From contig NC_088203.1 of assembly GCF_037126465.1 (NCBI RefSeq), positions 86,614,668 through 86,678,667 of the forward strand: a stretch of 64,000 nt of DNA. Direction: 5' to 3'. The notes under the pieces are model-generated. The model saw only the letters and a list, made by a program, of their open reading frames with translations. It was not told the DNA's origin and ran no database searches. Position 1 is the first letter of the stretch, and each line of letters starts with the position of its first letter. Position numbers and translations under genes: made by a program. Below, in pieces: positions 30,341-41,902 of the stretch. This DNA comes from Ornithodoros turicata (Eukaryota; Arthropoda; Arachnida; Ixodida; Argasidae).

Positions 30341-32835
30341 CACTTCAGCGATTGCGTCAGACGCGCTCAAGCCCTTCCGAAATGCTGTAATGTGATTTAG
30401 GAAGCAATTGCCCCGCTCCAGGACCCAAGCCAGCCTTTTGTGAATTATACGATCCAATAATTTGCCAACGCACGAGGTTAGAGCAGTGGGACAGTAGGAG
30501 GACAGTTGACTCGGTGGCCTCCCCGGCTTTAGGACAGGTATTACTCGAGCATGTTTCCAATCACATATGGGATGCATCCAGATGTCCAGACGTTGTTAAA
30601 CAGCTGGAGCAGAGCGTCGAACTGGTCATCACCTAGGTTCTTGAGGGCCTGGTTAGAGATCCCGTCCGGGCCAGCTGCACTGCGCCGCTTTAAGCCTAGG
30701 ATGGCGGACTTCAGCTCGGGCATTGTGAGGTCGTCCTCCGCTGGGGAACCGTTTGCTACAGCGTGGCTAGGAGAAATACGTTGGGCACTGCAACTTGCTA
30801 CACGAGCTAGATCACTGGCATAGTCTTCGGCTATGTCCTTAGGCTTCCTGTTAGACGCTACCGATAACGTCACAAGTGGGTCGACAGGTTCGGGAAGGCT
30901 TTCAATAGCTCTCAGGGTATGCCAAACCTTAGTTATTGGAGTATGGGCATTGAGGGAGTCGCTGAACTGTCTCCACTGAGTCCACCTTAACTTCAAGGTA
31001 TACCTTCTATGGGCAGCGCAGACACGCCTGTAAGCGACCCAGTCGCCCTGAAGACCAGTTCTCAGAGCTCGTCGCCGTGCTCGACGCCGCGCAGCACGGA
31101 GGTTGACGTATCGGAGGTCAGGGGCAGGCATACTGGCCAGGTAGGATACTGCTTTTGAGCTATTAGCCAAGGACACCTTTACACAGTCGAGCAAGGTATC
31201 TGCCGTAGAGCCGACCAATCCTTCCCTGAACTTCACCCAATTGGTGATAGTTTTCGTTTTCCTGGGGCCGTTACTGCGTCTCGGAGGTGAAAGCAGAATA
31301 GAGAAATGATCTGAACCCCATGTGTCAGGCTCGGCTTCCCACTTTAGGGTGATATCAGGAGAGACCAGAGTCAAATCGATGGCATTTATGTAGCGCGACG
31401 AACGCATATGAGTAGGAGAGCCGGTGTTGAACACCACGAGGTCGCTGGAGGAGAGGTAATTAACAATGGAATTACCACGTCTGCAGTTTCGGCGACCACC
31501 CCAGAGACTGTGGCTCGCATTGAAATCTCCGCACACAATTAGAGGACCTGGACAAGCAAGCCGCAAAGCCTTGAGAGATTCGACGTTGGGCGGAGCATGA
31601 CCCCACTGGTATACAGATATGACGGTGACTGACTTGGAGCCGACCTTCAGTAGGCACCCTACATATTCCTCAGTTGAAGAGCAAAGGTGGGATAGGTCAA
31701 TTTCAGCCGAGCAACGGACCGTTTGACAAATAGCGATGCCCGCGGGAGGCGGTCTGCATGGTGGCCCTTGACGCTGTAGGAGACAAATGGTGGTATCTTG
31801 AACGATGGTTGGGTAAGGCTCTCTTGTATCGCTAACACGTCGAAGTCCATCTTCCGTAGAAGGAGTTTGAGATCGGCCTGTTTATGAATCAAGCTTCTAG
31901 CATTACATTGAAGGATGCGGTGCAGGAACGCTTGTTCCTATGTTGAACTTGTTTCTATGTTCGATCATAATTGTCCGCTGGTCGATGTACGAAAGCCGGT
32001 GTTGTTAACGCCTGCTGCCGGCGAGAAGCAATGGTGCTATAACGGCTTCGAGTTGGAGGATCGATTGGATTTCTGCTAGTGCAGTACATTCAGGAACTGC
32101 CGAAACGATAGCCTTCAGTGCAGCAAAGAGAAGCTGGATGATGACCATGGGCAGATCTGCGCCTTCTGGACGGTGTAACACCTTACGGTAGGCTGGCTGG
32201 GAATGGAGTTAGAGCGGGGGGTCACTCTTCTTTCCACGGGGTTGTGGCGGAGAGGCATCCTTTTCCTATGGACGGTCTACAGGGCCTAGAGGGGGAAACT
32301 CAGTTTCTGCCCAAAGCCCAAACGATCTGTTGTTGCGGTCCCTGGAGGCTCTTAGGAGCGGGTTGCACACCCCTATGTGAAGGCTTCTCCTGAGACTTTC
32401 GTGTACCCAGCGCCTTAGGTTGATTGCGACGCCTTGTTAGCCGGACTTTAGCCTTTGCCTCTCGGTAGCTGCTATTGGAGCGAGAGCGTTCCCTGGAGAT
32501 GTGCCGTTGCAACTTTAGGGGTGGGCAGTCCCTTGAGGTGGCCACATGACGCCCTTTGCAGTTTATGCAAGTAGGTACGGGTTCAGGGCACATCAGGCTC
32601 TCGTGGGAGGACCCGCAGTTAGGGCATGTTTTCCGTCGGCTACAGCATGCAGCTACATGACCGTAGCGAAGGCAATTGTTGCACTGAACTATGCGCGGTA
32701 AGTACTCACGGACTTGCATGGTCAGGAGGTGAAAGCTGACACACTTGGGAGGTTTTGGCCCAAGGAACGTGAGCCTCACCGCACCAGCGTCCCGTCTTAC
32801 TCTTCTAGCTGCTAGGAGAGTAGGGAGAGGAGGAA
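30341..32835 (-). mobile_element. I-clade LINE family B, copy 1, 5' half (ORF1, endonuclease, RT start)
   Basis: Reading leftward: a zinc-knuckle ORF1 (to 32,300), a gap of about 300 bp, the endonuclease (about 31,920-31,300), the linker and the RT finger domain up to the insertion at 30,341. The 5' end abuts a MITE at 32,836, whose sequence supplies the first codons of the ORF1 reading frame, so the LINE is 5'-truncated there. Confidence 0.8.
30347..31920 (-). pseudogene. Family-B LINE ORF2: endonuclease and RT N-terminal part, frameshifted
   Basis: The frame begins ILQCNARSLIHKQADLKLLL (about 31,915), then FDVLAIQESLTQP, LIVCGDFNASHSLWGG, YINAIDLTLVSPDI and TWGSDHFSILL, which are the Asn, Glu, Asp and His blocks of an APE-type endonuclease. 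After an Arg-rich linker come SAAGPDGISNQALKNLG and, after a frame change near 30,560, HARVIPVLKPGRPPSQLSSY and LTSCVGKLLDRI. A frame break also separates 31,659-31,892 from 30,541-31,566. So at least two indels interrupt this ORF before the family-A LINE insertion. Confidence 0.8.
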
Positions 32836-32881
32836 TGAATTGCACCGCATTGCACGCTCTCTCACGCCTCTTTTGTGACAA
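32300..32881 (-). CDS. Family-B LINE ORF1 protein with three zinc knuckles, 5'-truncated
   Basis: Of 193 codons, the first about 16 (MSQKRRERACNAVQFI) are encoded by the adjoining MITE, not by the LINE. The LINE part shows AVRLTFLGPKPPKCVSFHLL (end of an RNA-binding fold), then CNNCLRYGHVAACC, CPNCGSSHESLMC and CINCKGRHVATSRDC. Three consecutive knuckles are typical of I/Jockey-type ORF1 (gag-like) proteins that bind element RNA. A basic Ser/Arg tail follows. The chance in-frame fusion with the MITE gives it an ATG-like start. Translation is unlikely without a promoter. Confidence 0.75.
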   Translation of the reverse strand: MSQKRRERACNAVQFIPPLPTLLAARRVRRDAGAVRLTFLGPKPPKCVSFHLLTMQVREYLPRIVQCNNCLRYGHVAACCSRRKTCPNCGSSHESLMCPEPVPTCINCKGRHVATSRDCPPLKLQRHISRERSRSNSSYREAKAKVRLTRRRNQPKALGTRKSQEKPSHRGVQPAPKSLQGPQQQIVWALGRN

Positions 32882-32994
32882 TTATCATTGTCACAAAAAA
32901 GGCGTACGCCTCCCGTTTTCAACAAATCAGGGCAGATAACGATATAATTCGAGGTGATGGTTCGGTGCTGTGCGGTGAAATTCATTTCTAAGAT
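32836..32994. mobile_element. Palindromic MITE (CACTCTTA family), left arm partly deleted
   Basis: The right arm reads GGCGTACGCCTCCCGTTTTC, then AACAAATCAGGGCAGATAAC, and ends GAAATTCATTTCTAAGATTG-TA. The left arm keeps GAATTGCACCGCATTGCACG but lacks the tip, where family-B LINE sequence begins. Confidence 0.75.
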
Positions 32995-33029
32995 TGTATA
33001 TGTGTGTGCCACGATCGTGTTATCCGCGC

Positions 33030-33300
33030 TTCCGTCTATTCACACGAGCGTCAATGCCCAGAACACTCCAGCGGAAGATGCGAAAAACGCCATAGCTTTC
33101 TGCTGTCACGTGAGCGCCAGCGCTCAACGTCGTGTCTTCACGTACGCTGCCAGCCGTGGGGAATATCCTGCAACACAGCCACGAGATATTCCGTGGCGAA
33201 CGACAGGAAAAGACGCTGACGGGTGTCGTCTGCTATACGTGTCGTCTGCTAAGCGCACGGTAGGCCACTGCCTATATTCCGGCACCGCGTGAATGGTCAA
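33030..33300 (+). repeat. Unknown dispersed repeat, copy 1
   Basis: A block around AAACGCCATAGCTTTCTGCTG then TCACGTGAGCGC matches 39,470-39,520 (AACGTCGTATAGCTTTCTGC, then CACGTATAAGCGCGAGC). The class is unknown. Confidence 0.4.
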
Positions 33301-33569
33301 CGTAACACTGGGCGGAACTTCGGCTCCGTGAGCAGTTTTCGCTTTTTTCTTGCACAATAATCTCCGGTGAGGATGACACTCCTATGAATACGCGGTGTAT
33401 GGAGCCTTTCGCGTGTCCAGGATGGCACGAAGGCTGTAGAACGGTAATTGCGTGAATAAGTTTCTTTGCATAAAATAGTCCTCTGCCGACTGGTAGATGC
33501 GGTAGATATGGAGGGGCCTCAAAGGCTAACAGACGCGCGAGAAATTTTAAAGGTGGATATAAACAACGG

Positions 33570-33870
33570 GTGGAGGTTAAGTTCCTTTAATGAACGCAGA
33601 AGAACACTAAATGAATCTGGAGCACATCCTTCTCCACTGCCTGCACTACCAACCTTTTAAATCCACACTTTAGGTGTCTCTAAATCAGCTGGACTCTCGC
33701 CGTGTCACTCTGTCAAAATGTATTGGTCCATGGCCAAATGCAGCCCACCCTAAAGCACTTCTCAAGACTTTGGACACCGTTCTTCGGACTTCAGTCCTCA
33801 CTGTGAGGCAACTCGTTATTCCATTTCACCACTCTACCACCAGCAACGGGGTAGAGTATTGCCGCTGGCG
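33570..33870 (+). pseudogene. Decayed 3' end of an I-clade LINE
   Basis: Broken frames read LEHILLHCLHYQPF, then LSKCIGPWPNAAHPKALLKT. These match the Cys-His tail and terminal helix (..LGPW......ALLRFL) of I-clade ORF2. No intact ORF. Confidence 0.6.
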
Positions 33871-33899
33871 ATGAAACTCTCCACTCATCCTCATTCAAC

Positions 33900-35430
33900 T
33901 AAAGTTCTTACTGAATGAATTCTGAAGGTATTAATGAATTGCTAAAGCTCAGACTAGGACGTCAGAAGACTATGGCGAAAGATGTAATCAACATAGCGCC
34001 TAACACGTAGGGTTCGCGCTTTTCATCACGAGCAAAGGAAACCTTCTTCCACAAAATCCACAAACTAATTGGCGAGAGAGAAGTCCATTCTCGTACCCGT
34101 GGCAACGCCGCATTTCTGCCCTCAGAATGTTCTGCTGCACTCAAACGTTCAAGCCGAGGACAATCTCCGCGAGGAGATGCAATAGTATCACTATCACTAC
34201 AGGAGTGTTGGTGGCCATGGCAGCAGTGAGAACCCACACCTCACTATAGGAGGTGGGGAGGGAGGGCAGTTCCTTTTTCGAAGCGCGCGGGGATGGGGGA
34301 GGAGTGTACGGCTAAAGTAATGTGACTTTGGCGGCGGTTCAAGAAGTATACTATGACGGGCATCCGTGGTACCCTTCACAAACAAGATACGTCTTTGCCA
34401 GAATCGTTGACGAGTTGCCAATAATTCTTGAAGATTATGACGCGCTCTATTGTTGTCGAGTCGTCAACCGGACGCCGACGCCATGTTGACGCAAAGCGTT
34501 GGTCGCGATGCAAGGGGAAAGACACGTGTGCATCGCGTCCTTGAATCTTTTCAGTTTGGTAGCAAATCCCCTATTTCAGAGGCGCCTGTGGGTCATAAGC
34601 CGGCGACCCCGTAGATTAAATTCAGCGCGACAAAAGTACATGTCAACCAGCCGGTGAACTGCATCAAGATGGCGCCTACCTGCTGGCTGATAAGCGGATT
34701 TCGCTTGGATTCAGGATTTTTGGGCGGTGCTACAGCGACTCTGACGTCAAACCAGCCTCCGCCCCCGTGAAGCGGCAAAAGATCAAAAGATAGCCAAACT
34801 CTCTCCAAACCAAACCGCTCTGGATTTATGCGACGAAGAGCGCTACCTGCTAGTGCCTAAAAATCCGCTCTCTATTGATCACTCACAATGGTACAGAAAA
34901 TCTCATACGAATTACTCGCGTAGCTTTTGTGCAATTTGATCAAACACAAATAAAAATAAATCAAAACAGAAAAGAAAACACGATAACACGGCATACCATA
35001 ACTGACCAATGACGACGCGCCTTTGACAAAGGCCAGCCGCCCGAGCGGCGGTCGTCTGGAAAGCGCGGAGCAGACGAGTTCTGCAACCATTGCCTGCGAG
35101 GGCAGTCGACTGAGCACTGCCCCCTGACTGGCGCACAAAAGTACATCACCATGACGTTCTTGCGGCTTGGCCATCCAGCTGCAGCGGCAATACGCTCTGC
35201 AAGTAACCGAGCGTTCTGCGCATATCTCCTCTCCTGGTTATTTCATTCGGGAAGATAGCAAGCCTCTCCTGTGATGGCTAACCTTCCCTTACCCCTTATC
35301 AAACAAACAAACAAGCCCCATTGGCTACGGCGGTGCCCTCCCTCTTCTCTCTCACTGCCTCCTCTCATGCGCAGAGACTCACTTGCACAGCGTATGCTAC
35401 TTTCCAAAGTGGTTTATTTTTCTTTTTTTC
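33900..35430. other. No gene seen
   Basis: Only short ORFs without motifs. At 35,250-35,300 a GATAGCAAGCCTCTCCTGTG-ATGGCTAACC block resembles the family-A LINE 3'UTR and ends in (CAAA)n-like sequence, a probable short LINE tail. Confidence 0.4.
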
Positions 35431-35449
35431 ATTTCTTTTTTATTTCCAA

Positions 35450-36115
35450 AGGAAATGAGCGCCAGGTACAAAAGGGATTAAGATCCCTGACGAGGAACCT
35501 CGTGCTCTACAAGCAGTCACAGCGAATTGAACAACATAGCAATAGATTACAGAACAACATACATTTTTGACAGTTTTAACAGCACTAGTGACTAATACCA
35601 AGAACTTTTAACATCAACAGAACAATTGTACCAGTAATAGTTCCAGTCATTCTTTTAATGAATTAATCTACAGGGGTCAGTATATCTGCATTCAATAACT
35701 CTTCCATCAGCGTTCTTTTGTATACAGGTAATGTTAGAAAAGACGTTAATAGGTGGCCCATACTATTGCAGAAATTTGGTAGCAAATAGTCAGTCGCCTG
35801 CATGCCATAGTTCGAACAACTATAAGGGTAGACATATAAATTAAGCTTTCGTAGTCGGTAGCGTTCAGTCGTGGTGTTTAACTGAATCGCACGTGAATAG
35901 AAGCTGTTGCACGCGGATAACCCATGTTTTAAAGTGCATAAGTGACGTATTGACAATATTTTTAATTCCCGAAAGGTCTCAGGAGACACTGCCTTAAAAT
36001 TCGTAATTTAACGTAGTGCTCTCTTTTGCAGTGTATAAATTCTAGTGTAATTGTCGAGCTAGTTAATCCCCACTCCAACAAACAGTAATAAAGTGTGGGA
36101 TAAATTGGGGCGTAA
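35450..36115 (-). pseudogene. CR1/L2-like LINE, RT C-terminal end and 3'UTR, decayed
   Basis: Minus frames read LQKRA...ITNF-like remnants near 36,040, then an open 108-codon piece (35,663-35,989) with SPETFRELKILSIRHLCTLK and LRKLNLYVYPYSCSNYGMQA, and finally an SLTLPVYKRTLMEELL-like end. This is the post-thumb region of CR1/L2-type ORF2, where RTNYG and WN.LP-type blocks close the protein. The upstream RT is missing. It is a different, older family from the L2-like copy at 2,759. Confidence 0.55.
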
Positions 36116-36129
36116 TAAAGTGTCCCTCT

Positions 36130-36680
36130 TTATTTGTTATTTATTTAATATAACAATTAACTTTTCAGGAGACAGAAGTGGTCGAACAAAATATTTCTAT
36201 TTCTAGATAAATAAATAAATTAAAAAATAGTTGTTTTGTTCTTGTTTTATGCACACGTATCCGTAGGCGACTGTTTACGGAAAAGTTTGTGAGAGAACTG
36301 TTCATAATTGTTGAACAGAGCGCATGAGGCCGTCAGGATGTCATTGCCAAGACTGTACAAAAGGGCTAGACCAGACGGAACGGTGTTCCGAACACAAAGG
36401 ACAGCGAACTATGGCGATGTGAGATGATATGAACTGATGGAGCGAGTTGCATGATAACTACGACAACCACGACGACAACGATGATTATGATGACCATACT
36501 GTGGGCAAAACAAAAAAAAGAAAAGAAAACGGGGGGAGGAGCCGCGAGCTTGACTTCTTTCTTGAGATCCGATATAATGACAATGGTTAAAGGAAGGCGA
36601 GCCTTTGCAACATGGGTGCCTTTTGAGAGTCTCGAGTTCAGGAATCCAATCCTTTTCCGGAAAAATGAAATATTATGGCA
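36130..36680. other. No gene seen; AT-rich then simple-repeat DNA
   Basis: 36,450-36,490 is a degenerate ACNACGACN tract. An open frame across it is low-complexity Thr/Met and runs by chance into the LINE fragment that follows. Confidence 0.45.
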
Positions 36681-36689
36681 TATTCACGG

Positions 36690-37018
36690 GCTGAAAGCCG
36701 CGTACGTGCGGTATGTCCTCCTCGGCTGCCAACGCTACGAAGGACAGCAGTCCAGTCGCCGGCGCCGCCTCGCCCATCTGGGCTACCCAGAGCTTTCCCT
36801 CCAAGTTGTTATTGGCGCTACTGAGCACGCTGAGGGCACAACTGCGCTGCCACGGTTCCTTCGGGACGCTGGACACTTCGGCATTTTGTGATGCTTTCCT
36901 GCAGTGCCTGCCTGAACAACGGCTAATGCAGGAGCAGTTTTTCTTTTTTAAGGGAATAGCAAGTCTCTTGTGTGGTTAACCTCTCCTTTCTTCATGTTTC
37001 CATTAAACATGTCCCCCT
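36690..37018 (+). mobile_element. Family-A I-clade LINE, 5'-truncated 3' end
   Basis: The frame LLGCQRYEGQQSSRRRRLAH, then LGYPELSLQVVIGATEHAEG and LRDAGHFGIL-stop, aligns with the last about 65 residues of the LINE ORF at 27,923-30,172. The 3'UTR word GGGAATAGCAAG...GGTTAACC and a final CATTAAACATGTCCCC follow. Confidence 0.8.
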
Positions 37019-37029
37019 GTTGTTTGGGT

Positions 37030-39640
37030 AGGAAGCTACGGCCCACCTAGGGTACTGCATGAGAACGTTACATATTATCCTTCTTATTCGATAGAGAAGG
37101 GTTAATTTTATCAGAGCTCCGCAATATTCATCGTCACACTTGGAGCGGGTCACGCTTGCTGCGCGTAGCGCTAATTTTCCAGGAAGTTCTCGAAGTTCAG
37201 AACTTTTTATAATATACAAAATGTAACGGCACCTCTTCGTAATGTTTTCTTTTCTTTTTGTCGTTTTTTTTTCGGATACTGGCACAGAAAGTCATAACTA
37301 TCAAACCAAAAATGATTACTGTCGAAGATGTAGCAGGAAACCGTGAGCAAAATAATCCAAAATTTGAGAAAATAGCAGGAAATTCATTTTTTCAATTAAA
37401 ATTCCGACATGAGGAAGTCGGACTATAAGTACGCGATCAGGGTGTCATTTGTTGCACGGTTCTCTCTACAACAAACCGCAAACAAAATCACCGAGATACT
37501 TTTTGCTACACTCACATACTTTTTATTTTTTATTTTTTTACTAAACACCTAATGGGCTGGAGGACCTTCGCAACCGAGAGGTCACCTCTTCCCCACATTG
37601 CATGATGAAGCGTGTTCGCCCCGAGCACCTTTTATATATCCTTCATCCTCTCCTCTATGTACTGCTTGTGTCCTCATCCATTTCTGGGAAGCCCTCGTCA
37701 TGATCTCATTTTCGGCATCATCCTCACCCACATTGCCTCATTTTTTATTTATTTAGTTTTTTTTTGCTCTCTCGGGGCACCGCGGCTTTGTCGCATGTAC
37801 CGTCTTTCTTCCCCCATATTTCTCTCTACAATTCAATTCATCTTCCGACGCAAGCACATATATACGAACGCGTTATTCCATTAGGCGACTACGTGAAAGC
37901 AGGTATTTTAGGCAGGAGCAGGCGGCTGCGAATGACCTTTTTAGCGTAGCGGGGGGAATTAATCTACGTACTCCTTTATAGCATAAAGGACTCCGAGGCC
38001 AAATTTACCGGATTGTAGTCGACATGTGTAAGTAATTTATGCGCAAGTTCTTGGTTCGCATCGTTTACTTTCTCTTGTTAGGCCGCTATCGCTGCCGCTA
38101 TTTGTCTGGTCACCGAAGGAATAAACGAGAAGCGCTCATCTAAATGCAAATAGTGGCGCTATCCTCTGGTGAATTTCATTACAGAGGCCGCAGCGCAGTG
38201 AATACATTCCTACAGATCAACCTCACACGCGGTCGCTTCGATAACATTGGACAATGAATGGCCTTCTTTCCCGCACGCGGTTCGTTTTACTGGTTCGATA
38301 ATGCTTTCCACCGCAATGGAATGGGTGTTGAACGAAGGCAATGTTGTCACGGATACTATAGTATGGAATGCTGCTCGTGATTAGTGGTGTATATGTTTAG
38401 CGGATGGGTAGTGTAACCGGAAAGAGAGTTGTTACGTCACGGTTGCGACGGCCCGCATGGCGCGTGTTTCTGTGAATAGAACTGCGTAAACGCGAACTGC
38501 GTAGAACGCTGCGTATAACTGCGTAGAACGCTGCGTATGGAACTTCATGGCCACGCACCGTGAAAAAATACGCCTGTCAAACCGCATGGGGCGCAAATCC
38601 CGCCGCTACGTGCACAGCGGGTTTGGCGTATGTGCTTTACGAAGTGTTTGCAACATTCTCCTCTCCTTCCTTTTCCGTCCTGAAATGGTTGTTTTCCTGT
38701 GCGTTCCTTTGTGATTGATTTGCATTTGAAAAAAAAAAAAAAAAATGGACCCTCATCAGCGAAAGTTGTACTTGGAGATATCCTTCTGCAGGTTTCGTAA
38801 GAGCGGCCATTGCTCAGAAGGAAGTAGGATGCTGGACCGGACCCAGAAGCGACTTACTGCGCCGTGATTGGTTGCTATGGACGCTCGTGAACTCACTGTT
38901 GCGTGAAATATCAAACCTGCTGTGATGCAGCGAATCACGCGCTACGAGCAGCTGCGACGTACACACACATAAAGAGACGATGATGAGATGGGGCTGATGC
39001 CGGCGTGCAAAATTTCGCGCTGGGCGTGTAAACTCAGTTTTTACGCCAGAAAAACGCACCATGCGGGCTGACCTTAAACCTTCCCACTCTTACGTGTTCC
39101 AAGTGACGACGTATATTCACTCGAGACTTGAGTTGGTGGAGCTACATGTTTTTCTATCACTCTCTCTCTCTCTCTTGTGTCTGTTCTTTTTACTGCCTGG
39201 GCTGATGGCGTGCATCGAGACAGGTTCAACTCTAAAGCAGCAATTGCTACATTGGGCGTATACAGCATAACGTGAACGTTATGCGAACTCTACTATACGC
39301 CACTTGCACGCAAGTTGTGAACCGCGTGCTGTCACCATATAGGTCGATGTTTATATTCCCTGCTAGCATCGCGAAATGACTGTGGCCATGAGCAGTGTGC
39401 AGACATCGACAGATGAACCATGTATTCATTTCGTACGAGCGGCATTCTCGAGAATACTTCAGCCGAAAAGAGACGAAAAACGTCGTATAGCTTTCTGCTG
39501 CCACGTATAAGCGCGAGCACTGCTAATCCCGCACTGCCAACGGCACGATAGGTACAGAAAGCCCGCTTAATGCGCACCTCTGACTACGTTGCACGCAGAC
39601 ATATAAAGCCGGCCAATCACCTCAGTCAGCCGAGATGTTT
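37030..39640. other. No gene seen; small tandem repeat at 38,480-38,540
   Basis: AACTGCGTAGAACGCTGCGT is repeated about two and a half times near 38,490-38,545. An A17 run lies at 38,729-38,745 with no upstream AATAAA. Part of 39,400-39,600 matches the repeat at 33,030. I find no gene. Confidence 0.4.
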
Positions 39641-39674
39641 GAAACACAGGAGCATGGGCTCTGAGTAGACTTCA

Positions 39675-39810
39675 AGGGCGAGTGTGAGACATCTGTCTGG
39701 GAAGTTTACTCGAAAACTTCAGGGGAAAAGGCTCAGACAGCACATCCGGCGGAAGGATTTGAACCCGTCCCTTACGAGTCTTCAGCATGGCCCCGGATTT
39801 ATTTCGGCCA
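39675..39810 (-). repeat. Ruka-like tRNA-derived SINE copy
   Basis: On minus: a box-B-like GGGTTCAAATCC followed by GTGCTGTCTGAGCCTTTTCC, and TTTACTCGAAAACT-like sequence before CCCAGACAGATG. The same order is seen at 43,281 and 43,634. Confidence 0.65.
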
Positions 39811-39869
39811 CGAGCGAACGTTGTGCGAGGGGAGGGAGGGGGTGGGTATGTTTCATGCTGATAGAAAAA

Positions 39870-39920
39870 ACAAGAAGGGAAAGGTTAGCCATGATGTAGG
39901 TTTGCTATTCCCCCCCCCCC
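39870..39920 (-). repeat. I-clade LINE 3'UTR fragment
   Basis: On minus GGGAATAGCAAACCTACATC, then ATGGCTAACCTTTCCC and a C-rich end. It matches the family-A tail. Confidence 0.6.
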
Positions 39921-39979
39921 AAAAAAAAACACAAACAAACAAAAGGTAAGATGCAGAAACGGCGCTATATAAAGAAAAT

Positions 39980-41288
39980 CAGGGCGCGAAACCGTTATTT
40001 TTTGGGGTTCGGTTCAAGTTCCGGTTCAAGGCTATCGGTTCGGTTCGGATTTGGGTTCGGCGCAACCGAAATAACGGTTTGAACCAATATTAATCGGTTC
40101 GAACCCGTTTATGTGTTCTGTGCCAATCAGTCTTCCTCATGTGAGAATTAATATCAGGTTCCGGCGATGGCTTGCTCCTTCTTTCTTCGTCTTTTTCCCT
40201 CGCCTCTACACTTCGTAGGTACAAAGAACCGTGCACTTCACAGCAGATAATCTTTTACTGCACCAAAAAGTGCTGGGAAATGGCGTACAGCTCATCATCT
40301 GTTTGTGCTTTCTGTGTGCAAGTGTACTGGCGCGACCAGTTCGACTTCGTCGAAACTCACATCCCAATTTTTTTCTTTATCACATCGCATCGCTAGCATA
40401 CCATTGAACTCCATTGCAAAAGGCTATCGTCAATTTCTCAAGAAAGAAAAAAAAAGAGAAGAAAGCTGACACGGTAGTAGATAGGCGTATTCCAGAGTCC
40501 GTTGCGCATGCCGACACGTTGCTCCCCGTTTAAAACAGGTCGCCGCTCCTGTGTCTCCTTCCTCGATGCTCTGGGTCTGGACCACACGCCCTCTTTCCCG
40601 TAGTCGCTAGAGGTCTGCGTTGCTTGCGGATGTTACTCTGCGAACTATTAAAATTTTTTTTAAAATGGATAAAATACCCCAGTGCGAAGGTAAAACAATG
40701 GGACAAACACAGACAGTGCTGTGCGTCGTCCCTTTGTCTGTGTTTGTCCCATTATTTTACCTTCGCACTGGGGTATTTTATCCATTTTAAGAATGTCATA
40801 CCAACCCGCCCAAATTTTAACCTTATTTCATATTAAAATTTACGTCGCCTTCTCACTGCGACCCTGAATGAATGCAAGCAGCCGAGGCAACAATGCAAAG
40901 TGTAGCTGTCGTGTAGCGCATCGCTTCTTTTTTTTTTTTTTTACACCTAGAGTTACAAAAATAAGCAGGGATGTCGTGAACCTTTTGGAGGTGAGGCTGT
41001 AGGAGGAGCATGGACTCACCACTTCTTGGTTTATCAATTTGTCCGCTCTATGAATTCAACAAGATTTCGAGCGACGTAGGGAGCTGGTGCGCGGCAGCCG
41101 AGTGGGAAGGTATAGGCGTTTTTACTGTCTCGTGAACCGGTTACCGAATCATATTTTTTCGGTTCAGTTCCGGTTCGTTCAAGGGGAGAGAAAAAAATGT
41201 TCACGGTTCGGTTCGGGTTCGGTTCGGCAAAAAGTAACGTGTTTTTTTGCGGTTTTCGGTTACGGTTCAGTTGCGGTCTCGACCCCTG
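39980..41288. mobile_element. Probable non-autonomous hAT-type element 3 (1,309 bp)
   Basis: Ends CAGGGCGCGAAACCG (left) and, inverted, CAGGGGTCGAGACCG (right), with GGTTCGGTTC-type word arrays at 39,995-40,100 and 41,130-41,270. The 8-bp flanks AAGAAAAT and CAAAAAAT agree at 6 of 8 positions, an old or coincidental duplication. No transposase. A LINE 3' end starts right at its right edge. Confidence 0.6.
40659..40795. repeat. Near-perfect hairpin with ~55-bp arms
   Basis: AAAATGGATAAAATACCCCA, GTGCGAAGGTAAAACAATGG and GACAAACACAGACA are repeated inverted (one mismatch noticed: AAAACAATGG/AAAATAATGG) around a loop of about 20 bp. The transcript would fold into a long stem. Confidence 0.8.
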
Positions 41289-41853
41289 CAAAAAATTAAG
41301 AAATACAGGAAAAGACAGCTCCTTCACTAATCGTTGTGCAGCCTGTCATATAGGAGGTGTCAGAGAGTATACCCAAGAGTTTAGCTTCCCAAAGGAATCG
41401 TGTCAGCGCAGACGTGACTTCAGCGTGCTCAGTGGGGTCAAATGGCACCGCCAGGGAAAGCTCTCGGTAGCCTAGATGAGCAAGAAGGTGCCGTAGACTG
41501 CACCGGTGACCTTCGTACCGCTGGCAGTCAAGGAGTATATGTTGCACGTCTGCTTCTACATGACACGTGGGGTAAAGAGGTGATGGGTGTTGGCTCACCT
41601 TAAAGAGGACGAGTGGAGTTCGTGCCAGATTCAGCCGCAGGCGATTAAGCAACGACCCCTCGATGCGCGGGATGCGGCCACGCACAGCATGTGTCGTTAG
41701 CGGGTCAATGAATTTAATGAAGGCATTTGTGCGTATAGCTTCTTGCTGAAAGAGCTCCGTGCAGTTGGCGATAAAGCGGCAGATTTTCAGCTGGCACACA
41801 GAGAGCGTAAGGGGAAGGACAGTTGGCAGCACGCTGTACGTACTCGGTCCCAC
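41289..41853 (-). mobile_element. Family-A I-clade LINE, 5'-truncated copy
   Basis: The minus ORF of 185 codons matches the C-terminal part of the ORF at 27,923: LTLSVCQLKICRFIANCTEL, CHVEADVQHILLDCQRY, then LGYRELSLAVPFDPTEHAEV and LLGIL. The stop that ends the related ORF is lost (GILSDTSYM...), so the frame runs into the 3'UTR (ACGATTAGTGAAGGAGCTGT). The first Cys of the Cys-His unit is changed (LYPTC). Confidence 0.8.
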
Positions 41854-41902
41854 GGTCCGTCGAGATATGTGGACATTTCTGCCTACTCCTTATCTAATAA
41901 TT

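Noticed and set aside
36451..36690. ORF beginning with a run of Thr/Met codons
   Set aside because: A simple ACN repeat that runs by chance into a LINE fragment; not a gene.
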